From the NCBI GenBank assembly GCA_948567375.1, contig OX419761.1:42384243-42448242 (forward strand): a stretch of DNA of 64,000 nucleotides. Reading direction: 5' to 3'. The translations under genes were made by a program, and so were the position numbers. The DNA comes from Lunularia cruciata (taxonomy: Eukaryota; Streptophyta; Marchantiopsida; Lunulariales; Lunulariaceae). Under the pieces are notes generated by a model. The model was not told the origin of the DNA and did not search any database. It worked only from the letters and a program-made list of their open reading frames with translations. This document shows, one piece after another, positions 1 through 13,324 of this stretch. Within the stretch, counting starts at the first letter, position 1; every line of letters starts with the position of its first letter.

Positions 1-2701
1 CTGCTACATTGGACCCTTTGGAGCAATAGTGCCCCTAACCACTAGAGGTCCTAACCTTAGTGTGAAAAACTCTTGTTGATATGGCTGCAAGCTCCATACA
101 CCCTCTAGCTCCATACATCCTCTAGCTACATCCCAAGTAGACCAAGGGTGCAATCAAAATAGACCACGCTCACTTGGATGGGCTCCAAGTAGATCACTCT
201 CTCTAGTAGCCATTGGCTGTGTCCCAAGAATACCCTGTCCACTCGGTCCATTGCCCTCAACATATGCTTGAATCATCTTGATAAGCACAAAGCTCACAAG
301 TGTTTGAGTGGTGATGCCTATCAAGTGCATCCTATGATGCTTTACCAAGCCAAGGGTCACAATCCAAGTCAAAAAATTTCAAGTCCATAGCTTGACCTAA
401 CACCTAACACTTGGATGCCTCTAACACTATTGGAAAAGCAAAAATACCGGTGCAAAAACCCATAGTCTGCTCTCTCTCATTGGAATTGGGCTCCACCAAC
501 TACTATAATTGTGAGTCCCAAACCAGTACAAGACCTCTCTCTCAAAAAGCATGAGAGCTTAGGAAAGTCATAAGTGTGCAAAAAGCCGCTCAAGGCTATC
601 CAACTAGGTTCACCAATAGTCTAATGCTAATCCCACCAAATAACTCCAATAGACATACTCCCTCTATTGGATACTACCCAACAATGAGTGTGGTATCCAA
701 AGGTGTCAAGGTAATTGACTCTAAAGGCTCATCCTCACATTGGTCTCTTGGTGGTACAAAGGCTCCACTCCAAGCTTGATGCACCAACTGATCTGCATGC
801 TATTGCAATGTCTCCTTCAAAGTCCACAATTAAACATTTAAGGTGGATGGGACAATCCTACTTGTACTCCAAATTTGAGTGATCTCCTTTGGTAATGAAG
901 TATCTTTTGCATGGGTGTTCCCCTCCAATAAGTCACCAGGCCAAGTAATAGAACCACTAAAAGCTAAAACTGAAGCCACCATGGTCCCGGACTGGAGTGA
1001 GCCAAGATTGCCAGCACTGGAGCGTACTAATAGGCAACATACACGTCCCTCACCAGATTGTCAACCTGGTTTGTAGGAAGCTATCTCCTCCCGATAGTCA
1101 ATATTGAAACCCATGGAGTATGACACTGCTCTGTGAGCCGGCCTGTCTCTCACTCAAGATGAACCTCTGATAGCTATTATGGTAATGCACTATGGACTAA
1201 GAAAGCAAGGAACTCCTACTCCATCATACTCCTCCAAAGCTAACACTCCAAGACTCAAGACATTGCTCACTAGAGAACTCAATGAGAGAGAGATAGTTGT
1301 AATGAAAGGATGATGAGTACATCCTCACCCCTTGTTATATACTTGTGAAACAGTTATGCACCAAAGTTACTATTTACCAAAGTTACTCAAGTTACTAGGC
1401 TAAAAGTCAAGTAAAGTCAAAAAGTATAAAGGAATACCCATCCACATGGGCATATTCTACTAAGCATGTGATCTTATCTTGACCCAACCACTAAGTCAAG
1501 GATTCCTTCACATGGGCTATCCTTGGACTATAGAAGAATCCAAAACAAAAAGGCTTGTGGGCCCAAGAGTTCTCAACTCTTTCCTCAAATCCAAACATCT
1601 AGGAATAATACCAAGTCAACACATTAGAATCCAAAATAATGGTGCTCATGTTTTCCACTTCCTCTAAAGTAAGGTCCCTTTTATCTTAGCTATGACTAAC
1701 TTTAGCTAATCATGACTAATGTAGAAACATCCTTTATCTATATAACTAATATATCTCAAGTACTTGTTATACTAAGCTAATATCACAATACCACACACAT
1801 GCACAAATGGGTATTATAGCTCCCCCAAGTAACACATCATAAGACTCAATTATGGTCACAATAGCCTAAGCTCTCACCATAGAGCTATTAGTCATATGAC
1901 CAGGCTGAATCTAAACTACAAGCTCTCCACATATGATGTATTGTGTAAAACCGCCACCTAGAGATGTCTAGATGTGAAAATTGACACCTCTCCATTTTGG
2001 TCTTCCGTAACTCTAGACCAACAACTTAAGCTTTCCCCAAAATAAGGGGTTGCGCATGAGATTCTAGTAAGACCCTCTATGGTGTATAGACCTTCCATGA
2101 AGGTCCCACCAAACAAAAAATCCCCCTTTGGTGATCCAATAAGACAACTCCAAGTGCAGACCGTGCTTGCTCAAAGGCAGGTCTAGTTAACTCTTCCAAT
2201 CTAGCCATTGCTGCCTGCCATAAACCATTGGTTGTTGAGTGGATCCCATGCTCCTCAACAAAGTCAACTCCACTATCAACTACCTTTGCTCTAATAATAG
2301 GAACCACATGATCCCTACTGTCACAAAGCATGGCAGCCAATCAAAACACTAAGGTTGGGTCAATTCCCAATGTACAAATATCATTAGTTGAGAATAATAG
2401 AAAGCACATAATCAACTGAGCCGCTCTCAACATTGTGCTAGACTCAATTTTTGTAGTAGCAAGTGGCTGACTTGTAGATAGTCCATCATGCACCCATCAC
2501 CACCTACCACACCTGCACTAGAATGTCTACGAGCCATGGATGGCATCTCTAGTGCCTTAAAGAGTATAAAAGACTATGGAAGTCTAACCTATCTACCAGC
2601 TCCTCCTCTCTATGGGTCCAACTCCACTAATGCTCCTCTAGGCTTTGGAGCATGAACTACACTCTTAGTCACTATGATAAGTGCATTCACCTAGGCTGCT
2701 T
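1..2701 (-). mobile_element. Family M (DNMT-bearing Ty3) fragment, minus strand
   Basis: The reverse complement matches the plus-strand family M copies further right. In element order it covers part of gag, the protease region (around 2080-2340), the methyltransferase region and the linker toward RT (1-400). The phrase GPSWKVYTP near 2080 matches GPSRKIYTQ and GPSRKIYIP in the other copies. It is interrupted by a minus-strand F2 solo LTR at 1132-1818 and abuts an F2 element at 2702. It is an old, heavily broken fossil with well over ten breaks by eye. The assignment rests on direct nucleotide similarity to the copies at 11.9-14.2 kb and 18.4-21.0 kb. Confidence 0.85.
1132..1818 (-). mobile_element. 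Solo LTR of family F2, inserted in family M
   Basis: The 687-bp insert runs from TGTGAGCCGG to GGGTATTATA. It is the reverse complement of the LTRs at 2702-3375 and 8595-9280. It is flanked by the 4-bp direct repeat GCTC (1128-1131 and 1819-1822). The uninterrupted site can be seen in the family M copies near 12850 and 19240. No internal F2 sequence is present, so it is a solo LTR, presumably left by LTR-LTR recombination. Confidence 0.88.
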
Positions 2702-3375
2702 TGTAACACCCATTTGTGCATGTGTGTGATATTATGATATTTAGTTTGATATTACAAGTATTTAAGAGATATTATTTATATAGAGATAAAGAATAGTTCT
2801 ACATTAGTCATGATTAGCTAAAGCTAGTCATAGCTAAGATAGAAGGGACCTTACTTTAGAAGAAATAGAAAAGATGAGCACCATTATTTTGGATTCTAGT
2901 GTGTTGACTTGATATTATTCCTAGATGTTTGGCTTTGAGGAAAGAGTTGAGAACTCTTGGGCCCATGAGCAAGATTCTTCTATAGTCCAAGGATAGCCCA
3001 TGTGAAGGAATCCTTGACTTAATGGTTGGGTAAGATCACATGCTTAGTGGAATATGCCCATGTGGATGGATATTCCTTTATACTTTTTGACTTTACTTTA
3101 CTTTTAGCCTAGTAACTTGAGTTACTTTGGTAAATAGTAACTTTGCTGCGTAACTATTTCATAAGAATATAAACAAGGGGTGAGGAAGTACTCATCATCC
3201 TTTCATTTGCAACTATCTCTCTCATTGAGTTCTTTAGTGAGCAATATCTTGAGTCTTGGAGTGTTAGCCTTGGAGGAGTATGATGGAGTTGGGGTTCCTT
3301 GCCTTCTTAGTCCATGGTGCACTACCATAATAGCCACCAGAGGTTCATCTTGAGTGAGAGACAAGCCGGCTCACA
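2702..3375 (+). repeat. F2 5' LTR
   Basis: The LTR starts TGTAACACCC and ends CCGGCTCACA, the canonical TG...CA. It is a direct repeat of 8595-9280 and an inverted match to the solo LTRs at 1132-1818 and 14233-14924. Confidence 0.9.
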
Positions 3376-3379
3376 TTTT

Positions 3380-3392
3380 TGGTTCCATTGCC
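3380..3392 (+). other. F2 primer binding site, Asp-tRNA-like
   Basis: The sequence TGGTTCCATTGCC lies four bases after the 5' LTR. It is close to TGGCGCCGTTGCC, the complement of the tRNA-Asp 3' end used by many plant Tat/Athila elements. The tRNA assignment is inference from this similarity. Confidence 0.6.
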
Positions 3393-4230
3393 AAGACCTC
3401 TCTAGAAGGCAAGGTAATGTTTCGCGTATAATTCTATATTAGATAGAAGGAGGCTATGAGAGCTCACTTGGAAAGAACTTTAGGGAAGGAGAGAGTTGAA
3501 CTTATGTAAGAGAATTTGGACCTAGTTGTATACCCTATAGTTCAATTATGATGTCTTTGAGGTGATTTTGTACATCTTGTACACTTGAGAGGATTTGGAT
3601 AGATTGTGTGAGGTGGATTGCAAATTTTGGGGATTAAGGTGATTTTGGTCAAAATCTCAAGTTTGGGATCTGGACTTAAAATTTCTACACATGATAGCTT
3701 AGGTTATCGTTCAATTAGCACACTTGAAATTATTGTGAGAGCTGCTATGCACACTAGGTTAGAATTTTTGAAAGTTGATAGGGTAAATTGCTCCCACAAT
3801 TACATGCTCTTTGGAAAATTGTCCAGAGTCTGCCATTTCTTCAACTTTCAGTGGATTTTAAGGAATTTTTCCAAGAAAATTAAGTGTATTATATTCTATA
3901 TGTTGACACAAATATTAGACAAAGATTATTCTTGAGCAGAGAGTTATAAATTTTTAAAGTGAGGGGGGGGGGTGGTTTTCAGACCAAATCTAAAATATGT
4001 GTGCTGAATAGAAAAGTGCCTAGGCTAAATGTCTTGATGAAAAGATCTGAAATTTTTCATGGAGAGACACCCTAGAATATATGGAAAATTTTAGAGGATT
4101 GTAACATACTAGTTTTGAGATTTTACTGACATTGTGAAGAAGTGTCAATTCTATAGAGTTTAGATTTCATGCATGAGGAGTGTGAGAGCAACAAAAAGTA
4201 TGTTTGAGTGTTTAGACTCATCTTGGGAAC

Positions 4231-4704
4231 ATGAAAGGTCACCAAGAATGGAAATTGAGGCTATGCAAGGTTCCCCAAGGGTTTGAGATGATTATAGGGG
4301 TGGATTTGAGGAGAAGAGAGTTTAGAATAGAATTTGAAGAGAGGGTTGAGAGGTTCCAAAAACCTACACCACTTGGAGGAAAAAATGAGTCTAAGTGCTT
4401 TTTATGTGGAGAGAAGGAACATAAGGCAAGTTCATGTCCATTGAATTTTGAGAGCAAGAGATTGAAAGAAAGGAGAGGTTTACTTGACTTGGGTTTGCAT
4501 GTTGGACTTTCTTCACCAAGATTAGGAGTGACAAGATCTAAGACCCAGGAGTTGTGTGAGGTTTATGGAGTGGAAGGAATTCCAAAAGGACATGAGTGTA
4601 GTGGAGTAAAAGCACTTTTGGAGACTTTGGTGAAATATCTTGGAGAAAGTCTTAGTACAACTACAAAAATACTACCACCTTCATCAACTTGTTCTCAAGA
4701 TTAG
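4231..4704 (+). pseudogene. F2 gag fragment with zinc knuckle
   Basis: The open frame encodes a basic gag-like segment. A CCHC zinc knuckle of the form CX2CX4HX4C (CFLCGEKEHKASSC) lies at about 4396-4437, followed by a charged tail. It sits between the leader and the protease, as gag should. It is part of a broken element and not a host gene. Confidence 0.75.
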
Positions 4705-5127
4705 TGAGGGAGATAATCTCTCAACTTATGGATAAACTATCCATGAGAGTTAAATTAATATGCACTCTAGGATATGATATTACTATAGAAATCATGGAGC
4801 AACTTGAACCTTTTGGTACAAGAGAAGAAGAGAGCAGAGGATGTTCAATCTTCTCAAGGATTTACTCCAAGCAAGGATACTCCTATGTCTACTATGAGTA
4901 CTCGTATCTCAACACCATCAACAACAAAGACTATAAGGAAGAAGTTGGAGATGGGGACTTCTTGATTTCAAAGCAACAATGGAACTACAATGTGTTGGAG
5001 GATGTTAGTAGTCATAAGGCTAACATCATAGTGGGCCAATCGATTGCTTTGAATCCTACTTTGAGAAAGGAGCTTAAAGCTAGTTCTACAAGGAGCAAGA
5101 GGAAGAAGAAGGTAAAAGCCAATATCA

Positions 5128-5589
5128 ATGGGGGTAGTGGATACCAAACTAGCACCATGGGAGGCTTGTGAATATGCCTCCAAGATTGATGTGAGAGTGA
5201 ATCGTCACAACATCAAGGATGTTCTTGTTGATGGAGGATCAACAATGAATGCCATGTCAAAAAGGTTGATAAAGAAGTTGGGTATGATACCTTCAAGACC
5301 TTCAACATTTGTGGTGAGCATGGCAAACAAGCAACAAGTTCAACCAGTAGGGGTGGTGGATAAGGTGGTAGTTTCAGTTATGGGAGTTCAAAATCTCATG
5401 ACTTTCCAAGTCTGGAAGGATTCAAGCTATGACTTACTTCTTGGAAGGCCATGGTTGAGAGCAACACGCACAACTGATAGATGGCACAAAGGGTACTTGA
5501 GGATTGGGCCATCAAACCTTAGAGTCACAGTTCCTATGACTAACACCACCAACACTTCACATTCTAATACACCATCTTCTGATTATTGA
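5128..5589 (+). pseudogene. F2 retroviral-type aspartic protease region
   Basis: The catalytic-type motif VLVDGGSTMNA appears near 5222, followed by the hydrophobic segment DLLLGRPWL characteristic of Ty3-type proteases. It lies between gag and RT in the expected order. Confidence 0.8.
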
Positions 5590-5670
5590 GAATTAGATTC
5601 TAAAGAAGGAGCTTTAGGTGTGGACACAAGTATGGAGGAGTAGACTTCCACAAAGGAGGATGAATCTAAA

Positions 5671-7170
5671 TTGGATTCAAATATGTATCCCTTGTGTGCT
5701 ATGGATTTTGCACCTAAGCCAGAGGTTTTGAACGACCCAGATAAATCACCATTGATACTTGAGGAGGTAGAGAGAAGGTTAGCTACCCTCAAGCATGGCT
5801 CAAATGTTACCAAGGAGGAGAAGGTGAGATTTGAGGAGATTTTTTGCAAGTTCATCCATGTGTTTGCTTTCAATTACAAGGATTTGAAAGAAGTCACCTT
5901 GGAGGAGCACAAGATAGAGGTGGAGTCACATGCAACCAATCCGCCAAAAGCAACATTGCATTAGCCCACCAATATCTTTGATTGTGACGGAGGAGATTGA
6001 GAAGCTCAAGGAGGCCAGATTTATCTTTGAGGTGGAGAATTCAAAATGAGTGTCTCCAATTGTCATTGTGAAGAAAAAGAATGGAAAGCTTTGGGTATGT
6101 GTGGATTGCAAGAAGCTCAATGTTGTTACCAAGAAGGACTACTACACATTGCCATTAATTGATGAGATCTTGGAGGAGGTTGCCGGTCATGAGAAGTACA
6201 GTTTTGGAGATGGTTATAGTGGATATAACCAAAACAAGATTGCACCAGAGCATCAACAACTCACCACATTCACCACACCTTGGGGAACTTACGCTTTCAA
6301 GGTCGTGCCTTTTGGGCTTTTCAATGCTCTAGCCACATTCCAATGGTTCATGAACAACGTATTTGAACCTTTCATTGGGAAATTTGTTAAAGACTTCATT
6401 GATGACTTTTGTGTTTATGGGAGCAAGGAGGAGCACTTTGAGCACCTAATCAAGGTCTTGTAACGCTCTGATGAGGAAAATGCATCACTCAACCCAAAGA
6501 AGTGCATTTTTGGATGTGAAGAAGGTCTACTTTGGGGCACATCATCTCCAAGGATGGAATAGCAGTTGATCCTAAGAAGGTGAGGAAAATCTTAGACCTT
6601 CCATTCCCTTCAAGCTTGACAAAGTTATGCCAATTCTTGGGGATGGTTGGATACTATAGGAGGTTCATCTTTTCATTTTCCAACAAGGCTTATGCATTGA
6701 CCGTCTACATGAAGAAGGGTGTAGATTACATGGTGATTTTGGAGGACAAGGAGGCTCTCAAAGCTTTTAAGGAGCTCAAGAAATCCCTTGTTGTAGCTCT
6801 AATTCTTGCTAAACCTGATTGGAGTAAGCCTTTCATCCTCTACACTGATGCTTCTAATGAAGCTATAGGATGCACTCTTAGTCAATTAAACCAAGATGGG
6901 CATGATCATCCAATAGCTTATGCTAGTAGGTAGATGGTTTTAGCAGAAAAGACCTATTGTGTCATGGAGAGAGAAGGGTTGGCAGTGATCTTTGGTCTCA
7001 AGAAGTTTAGACACTACTTGATTGGAGGGAAAGTCACCATTGTCACGGATCACAAGGCTTTGAAGTACATCTTCAACATGCCTAATGTTGAAGGGAGACT
7101 AGCAAGGTGGATGGTACTCTTGTCTGAATATGACTACACCATGAGGATAGGCCAGGAAAGAAATATGTAA
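5671..7170 (+). pseudogene. F2 reverse transcriptase and RNase H region
   Basis: RT motifs visible include PIVIVKKKNGKLWVCVDCKKLN near 6056-6120 (shown here only as a landmark of RT motif 1-2), the stretch VPFGLFNA near 6306, and the active-site-like FIDDFCVYG near 6396. RNase H follows with FILYTDASNEAIG near 6832 and VTDHKALKYIF near 7045. It is broken in several places. Confidence 0.85.
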
Positions 7171-7178
7171 ATGCTGAT

Positions 7179-8140
7179 TTGTTATCTAGAGCCTATGATC
7201 ATGATGGAGATGAGCCAGTGGATGATTCCTTCCCGGACGAGGAGCTCATGACAATCTCAATCACTCAAGAGGTTCCAATGGAGTACAAGGAGATTGTGGA
7301 TTTTGTGACAAGGGGTAACTATCTAGAAGGGATGCATGCTAGGGAGAGGAAGGCCCTTGCAGCAAGATCTAGACCTTACACAATGGTGGAGGATATTCTT
7401 TTTCACCAAGAAACAGATGGTCTACTTCAAAGAGCAGTGGGTAAGGAAGAGTCTATCCTACTTATAAAGGAGGTTCATGAAGGTTTAGTGTGTGGAGGAC
7501 ACTTTGCAAGAAAGGTGATTGCTTTCAAGATTCTAGATGCAAGTTACCATTGGAGAGGGATTTTCAAGGATTGTCTTGATTATTGCAAAACTTGTCATGT
7601 TTGTCAAGCTTTTGCTAGAAATTCTACATCCACTCGACCACTTAGATCAATTCCATTACTAGGACCCTTTGAGAAGTGTGGAATTGATTTTGTAGGTCCT
7701 CTCAATAGAACCCCAAGGAACAATTGGTATATTGTGGTAGTTACTGATTTTCTTACCAAGTGGGTTGAGGCTAGACCATTGAGGGACAAGAATGAAGATG
7801 AAGTTGGCAGATTTCTTTATGGATGCATTATCACTAGGTTTGGATGCCCTTTGGAGTTGCTTTTTGATAGAGGAGTGGAGTTTATAGGAAGCATTACTAC
7901 AACCATGTTATGATATTTCTCTATCACACATAGAGTAACTACATCCTATAAGCCAAATTCCAATGGCTTGGCAGAGAGAACCAATTAGACCTTGTGCATG
8001 ATGTTTGCCAAAGATGTAAAAATGGAGGGGGCTAAACATCATTGGAACAAGAGGATTCATGCGGTTTTGTAGGAGTATGGAACAAACATGAAGACTTCCA
8101 CCAGGTATTCTCCATTTCAATTGGTATATGGTATTGAGTC
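7179..8140 (+). pseudogene. F2 integrase region
   Basis: An HHCC zinc-binding N-terminus is visible (HEGLVCGGH, then CKTCHVC near 7587). The DDE core follows, with the first Asp in GIDFVGPL near 7681, a second in the DRGVEF stretch near 7867, and the SNGLAER region near 7960. The C-terminal tail runs on to about 8550 without a recognisable chromodomain. Confidence 0.82.
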
Positions 8141-8594
8141 TACCTTACCTATTCACTTTGATCTTCCTACCTTCCAAAGCATTCATAGGAGATTGAAGAA
8201 AGCACAAGGAGGTGATGCAGAGTAGTCAATGAAGGAACAACTCATGGAGTTGGAAGAGGCAAGAGTAGTTGCTATGGTTCGAGTGGAGCAAGCCCAAAGG
8301 AAACAAAAGGAGAGCTATGATAAGAGGTAAGGCAAGAAGAAGGTGAAGCCTTTCAAAAAAGGTGATTGGGTAATGTTGGTTGATTCTATTTGATTCAAGA
8401 GAGTGCAAAATAAGTTTTTGCCTAAGTACTTTAGACCTTTCATAATGGAGAAGGTGTGGGGCAATTACACCTATGATCTCAAGGAGTTGGGAGGAAGACA
8501 CTTTGATAGGATTAACCATAAGTTGAAGATGTATCATAGAAGGTAGAGAGACCTTCACCTTGAGGACAAAGTGAAAACTTAGTCCGGGGGTAAA

Positions 8595-9280
8595 TGTAAC
8601 ACACATTTGTACATGTGTGTGGTATTTTGATATTTAGCTTGGTATTACAAGTATTTGAGAGATATTATCTATATAGAGATAAAAGATGGTTCTACATTAG
8701 TCACAATTAGCTAAAGTTAGTCATAGCTAAGATAGAGGGGACCTTACTTTAGAGGAAGTGGAAAAGATGAGCACCACTATTTGGATTCTAGTGTGTTGAC
8801 TTGGTATTATTCTTAGGTGTTTGGCTTTGAGGAAAGAATTGAGAACTCTTGGGCCCGCAAGCCTTTTTGTTTTGGATTCTTTTATCGTCCAATGATAGCC
8901 CATGTGAAGGAATCCTTGACTTAGTAGTTAGGTCAAGATAAAATCATATGTTAGTGGAATATACCCATGTAAATGGATATTCCTTTCTACTTTTTGACTT
9001 TACTTGACTTTTAGTCTAGTAACTTGAGTTATTACAGTAATTAGTAACTTTGGTGCATAACTATTTCACAAGTATATAAACAAGGGGTGAGGAGGTACTC
9101 ATTATTAGTTCATTTGTAACTATCTCTCTCATTTGAGTTCCCTAGTGAGCCATGTCTTGAGTATTGGAATGTTAGCCTTAGAGGAGTATGATGGAATTGT
9201 GGTCCTTGCCTTTTTAGTCCATGGTGCGCTACCATAATAACCATTAGAGGTTCATCTTGAGTGAGACAGGCCGACTCATA
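8595..9280 (+). repeat. F2 3' LTR with preceding purine tract
   Basis: The LTR starts TGTAACACAC and ends CCGACTCATA. It is preceded by the short purine run CCGGGGGTAAA (8584-8594), a plausible polypurine tract. It matches the 5' LTR along its length. Confidence 0.88.
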
Positions 9281-10361
9281 GCTGAACGTCACCTGCATTG
9301 TCCGCTACCAAGAGTCAAAATCAGGAGTATAGCTTGGAAGTGCGACTCCAAAGAGCTCACTTCTCTGATGTTGAGCCTTCGAGTTCCCAACTAGAGTGGA
9401 TAGAAAGCCATCAAGCGTCATCTGGATTCTCTTAGCTAGAGTGGGTGTGGCTTGATTGTAATCAATGTCTTGTTGTTTGCAAGTTGTTGAGGATCAGATC
9501 AAGTATTGATCTGAGTTCAATTGATTTGAGTTGTGAATGATCTGATTATATCAGAGAAGTGAGTCAAGGAGAAATTGGATGTAGGAATTGTGAATGTTGG
9601 TGGTATCTCCAAGCTCAGTGGATCGTGGTGTCTCAATCAAGTAGTTTAGATTTCCTTGAGAGAGCGTGTGTACAGAAGTGCTGGCAAAATTTGGAGCCAA
9701 GGAGAAGCAATTTTCAAGCAATAGCTATGATTTTGAGCTCAGGACCAATTTGTTGCGAGTTGAGCTCAAAAACTGAAATTGAAGGTGGAGTTGGAAGCAC
9801 ATCCTTGCAAATTAGAGATTGGATGAAACCCATTTTTCCAATTTGGCTCGAGTGAAGAATTAGCAGTGGATTTGATGGTGAGCCATTTTTAGGGATTTAC
9901 ATCAGATTTTACGTTAGATTTATGTTCGATTTTACGTCAAATTTTGTGAAGGATTTACATCAGATTTGGCAAGAAGAACTTTGATCTGATCCTCGGTGAT
10001 CCTCATAGCTTAGGAAGGAGATATGTACTCCAATTATGTCAAATGCCAAATGATAGCAGAGTCTATACCGTGTTGATTTATGAGATTGAGGGTTTTCATT
10101 TAGCATTCTTGTGATTGGATCCCCTCCATTCTATACTTCTTGTTTGTGCACCGTTTTTGTGTGAGGTGCCCTAATTTTTGAGTGTTGGTGCTTTGGTGTA
10201 CTCTTGTTAGTGAGGTTGGAGTGATGACCAATCAGACTATCTTTGTTTCTCTTTGGTGAGATAGGAAGTGATGACCTATAGACCGTGAGAATGCGTGTTG
10301 TGATGGCAGGTTACATGTCGTCCTTGGCCCTAGTGTAGTTGTCTTAGTTAGAGTTACATTA

Positions 10362-11770
10362 GTGGGTAGTGTTTCGTTAGTTTTGGCACTTGGTGGTGCT
10401 TGGTTGGTATTGGCACTTGGTGATGTACTTGTTTTTGCAGTTTGCGGTTGCGGTTGTGGTTACGGTTACTTTGTCACAACGGAGTTCTTTGGAGATTCTA
10501 GAGGAGATAGCCTTGCAATACACAATGGATTTACTCAGAGTGGCACTCAATATCAGCCTATATCTCAGGTCCCAATAAGGAAGAAGATTGACTCTTAGTT
10601 GGAGTTTGACACAAGAGCTAATTCAGTTGAGAGTGCACTTGTTGCACCATTGTTGTGGGACATGGACAAGATTTATGGGGCCTCCAAAGGCCCTAGGTGT
10701 TACTCTAGTACAGTGGATACCATTAAGTTGGATGACTTCCCTACATGCTTCATGGCATGGAAGGGGTTGTTTCAGCATTTGGAGGGTCCGTCAATGGACA
10801 ACTACCATGAGTTCAAGAGAGCTCATTTGGACGAGATTGAGTTATGGAGACAATATTAGTCTCCAAACTATGTCTCCATCACTTCAAGCTTGATTACTAG
10901 GAGTAGATCGGATGTACCCACGAGTTCTAGCTCAAGTAGTGTTGGTGGAGCTAGTGGAGGTGCACTAGCTGGATATAGTATTACCACGAGTGGAGGTACC
11001 ATTGCAGGAGGTGGTGTGGTCCCGAGGTTTAACCCCATGGTGGAGTTCTTCTAGTGTTTGAGGCAGAACTACCAAGGAGTGCAGACTGACAAGCTAAGGA
11101 GCTTGCAGGAGTTCCAGTGGAAGGCTAGAGAGAGCCTATGCAAGGCATACACTCGCATGAGATGGCTAATCAGTTTCACTTAGAGAGTTACTAAGGCCCA
11201 AGCAGTCCAGTTTTGGTATGGGATACTAGATAGGGAGGTGCAATGTAGAGTTTGTGATGCTACGTTGTTACAGGCTACTTTTCCTACTTTGGTAGTGGTC
11301 TTTGGTTTGGCTGAGCGTATTGAGCTCAACATGGTAGAGGAGAGGGTGGTAACATCTGGATTTGTTAGGGAGACCTCATCCACAAATGTTACTTCTTCTA
11401 GAGTGTACTAGAGTGCACCATGCCTAGTTGGTTTTTGAGGAAAAGGTGGACAGCCCAGATCCTATGGAGCGAGTGGAGGGCCTAGTGGAGCTAGATCCTT
11501 ACATTCCTTTTCAGGTCAACAGTAGCCCGTGAGTGGTAGTATTGCTTGTTGGACTTATGGCAGACCTCACCATAGGAGAGAGTGTACTCAAGGCAATGGA
11601 CTTAATACCTCTAGTGCATCATAGCCAGCACAAAGGCAGTGTGAGCATTGCCACAAATTTGGTCACACTAATGATAGGTGCTTTGACCTACATCTAGAGT
11701 TATAGATTGGTAGGGTTGCTATGGCAGGTAGTAGAGGAGCTCTAGTTCATGGAGGATGAGGTGGTAGAGG
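10362..11770 (+). pseudogene. Family M gag region, outer copy
   Basis: The frames encode a gag-like protein similar to 16.8-18.2 kb. A capsid-type helical segment (phrases LQEFQWKARESL and VQFWYGILDRE) is followed by a CCHC knuckle, CEHCHKFGHTNDRC, at about 11640-11681. A Gly/Ser/Thr-rich stretch separates the two. It is decayed. Confidence 0.78.
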
Positions 11771-12479
11771 TGATGGTAGAGGATCTACACCTAGTAGAGG
11801 TGCATCACCTGCCTATACTTCTGATACAACTATGGCTACTCGGATTGAGCAGTTGGAGCAGAGATTGGTTAGTATGGTCATTGCTCAAAGGAGATCAGAT
11901 TTGGGTGCTAAGACTTCCACCTCATATGCTGGTGATAGAGATGCTTTGGACCTCATGTGCGGAGCAGCATAGGTGGATGCATTTGCAATAGTGACTAGGA
12001 GTGCAGTACGTGCTCTAGAGCCTAGAGGAGTTCAATGGAGTTGGACCTACAGAGAGGAGAGGCTGGGAGACAGGTCAGACTTGGTCAGACTTCCCTAGTC
12101 TTTCATGCTATCTGAGGCATTGTAGATGACATCCATGGCTCTTAGACGTCACAATGCAGGTGTGGTAGGTGGTGATGGGATGCATGATGGACTACCTACT
12201 AGTCAGCCACCTACTACTACACAAAATGAGTCTAGCACAATGTTAGGGGCAGCTCAGCTGATTATGCGTGCCCTTTGTTTTCAGCTCGTGACATCTTTAC
12301 ATTGGGAGTTGACCCAACCCCAATGTTTTGGTTGGCTGTCACACTTTGTGAGAGTAGGGAGGATGCGGTTCCTACTAGTAGAGTAGAAGTGGTTGATAGT
12401 GGAGTTGATTTGGTTGAGGAGCATGAGATCCGTTCAGCAACCAATGGTTTATGGCAAGCAGTAGTGGCTAGACTGGAGG

Positions 12480-13160
12480 AGTTGCCAACTAGACCAACTT
12501 TTGAGAGAGCACAGTTCAGACTTGGTGTTGTCCTATTGGATAACCAAAGAGGGATTTTCCGCTTGGTGGGACCTTCAAGGAAGATCTATACGCAATAGAG
12601 AATCTTGTTAGATTGTGGTGCGTAGCCCCTTATGTTGGGGAAGGCTTTAATAGTCGGTATGGAGTTACAGAAGACTGATGTGGAGAGGTGTCTATTTCAA
12701 GTCCAAACATTTCTAGGTGGTGGTTTGATACAATACATCACATGTGGGGAGCTTTTTGTCCAAGTTCAACTTGGTCATCCAACTAATAGCTTGGTGGTGA
12801 GAGCTTAGGCTATTGTGACAATAGTTGAGTCATACAATGTGCTAGTTGGGAGAGCAATGTTGTATCCCATGGGATTCAGTATTGACTATTGGGAGGAGAT
12901 AGCCTTCTATAGACCAGGTTGGCAGTCTTGTGAGAAACAAGTATGTCACCTACCAATATGCTTTAGTAGTGGTAGTCTTAGCTCACTACAGTCCGAGACC
13001 ATGGCAACATCAATTTTAGCTTTTAATGGTGTAGTTACTTGGCCTGGTGACTTATTGGAGGGGCATGCCCATGTAGAGGATACTCCAATACAAAAGGAGA
13101 TCACTCAAATTTGGAGTATGAGTGGAATTGTTCCATCCACCTTGGATGTTCTATTGTAGA
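12480..13160 (+). pseudogene. Family M protease-like region, outer copy
   Basis: The motif LLDCGA near 12605, aligned with VLLDSGAHPLML at 18987 in the second copy, fits the D-[ST]-G catalytic signature of retropepsins. The downstream conserved block includes ESYNVLVGRAMLYPMGFSI near 12830. It lies directly upstream of the methyltransferase domain. Confidence 0.65.
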
Positions 13161-13324
13161 GTTCAGAGGAGGCATTGCAACAACATGCAGATCAGTTGGT
13201 GCAAGAGGCTTGGAGTGGAGCCTTTGTACCATTAGGAGATGAGTGTGAGGATGAGTCTCTAGAGTCAATTACTTTGACACCTCTGAATACCACACTCATT
13301 ACTTGGCGGTATCTAGTAGAGGGG

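Larger units (their letters stand above)
2702..9280 (+). mobile_element. Family F2 Ty3-type LTR retrotransposon
   Basis: This is a complete-length but decayed element of about 6.6 kb. It has a 5' LTR, primer site, gag with CCHC knuckle, protease, RT, RNase H, integrase, polypurine tract and 3' LTR. Integrase follows RT and RNase H, which is Ty3 rather than Ty1/copia order. I see no chromodomain. The Asp-type primer site and missing chromodomain resemble the Tat/Athila side of plant Ty3 elements; this is inference. The two LTRs differ at roughly one site in ten by eye, mostly transitions, so the insertion is old. The coding part has roughly ten or more breaks. The 4 bp outside the ends are GCTT and GCTG. 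The flanks are family M pieces in opposite orientations, so the locus was also rearranged. Confidence 0.88.

Noticed and set aside
2702-9280. Ty1/copia classification of F2
   Set aside because: Integrase lies after RT and RNase H, which is Ty3 order.
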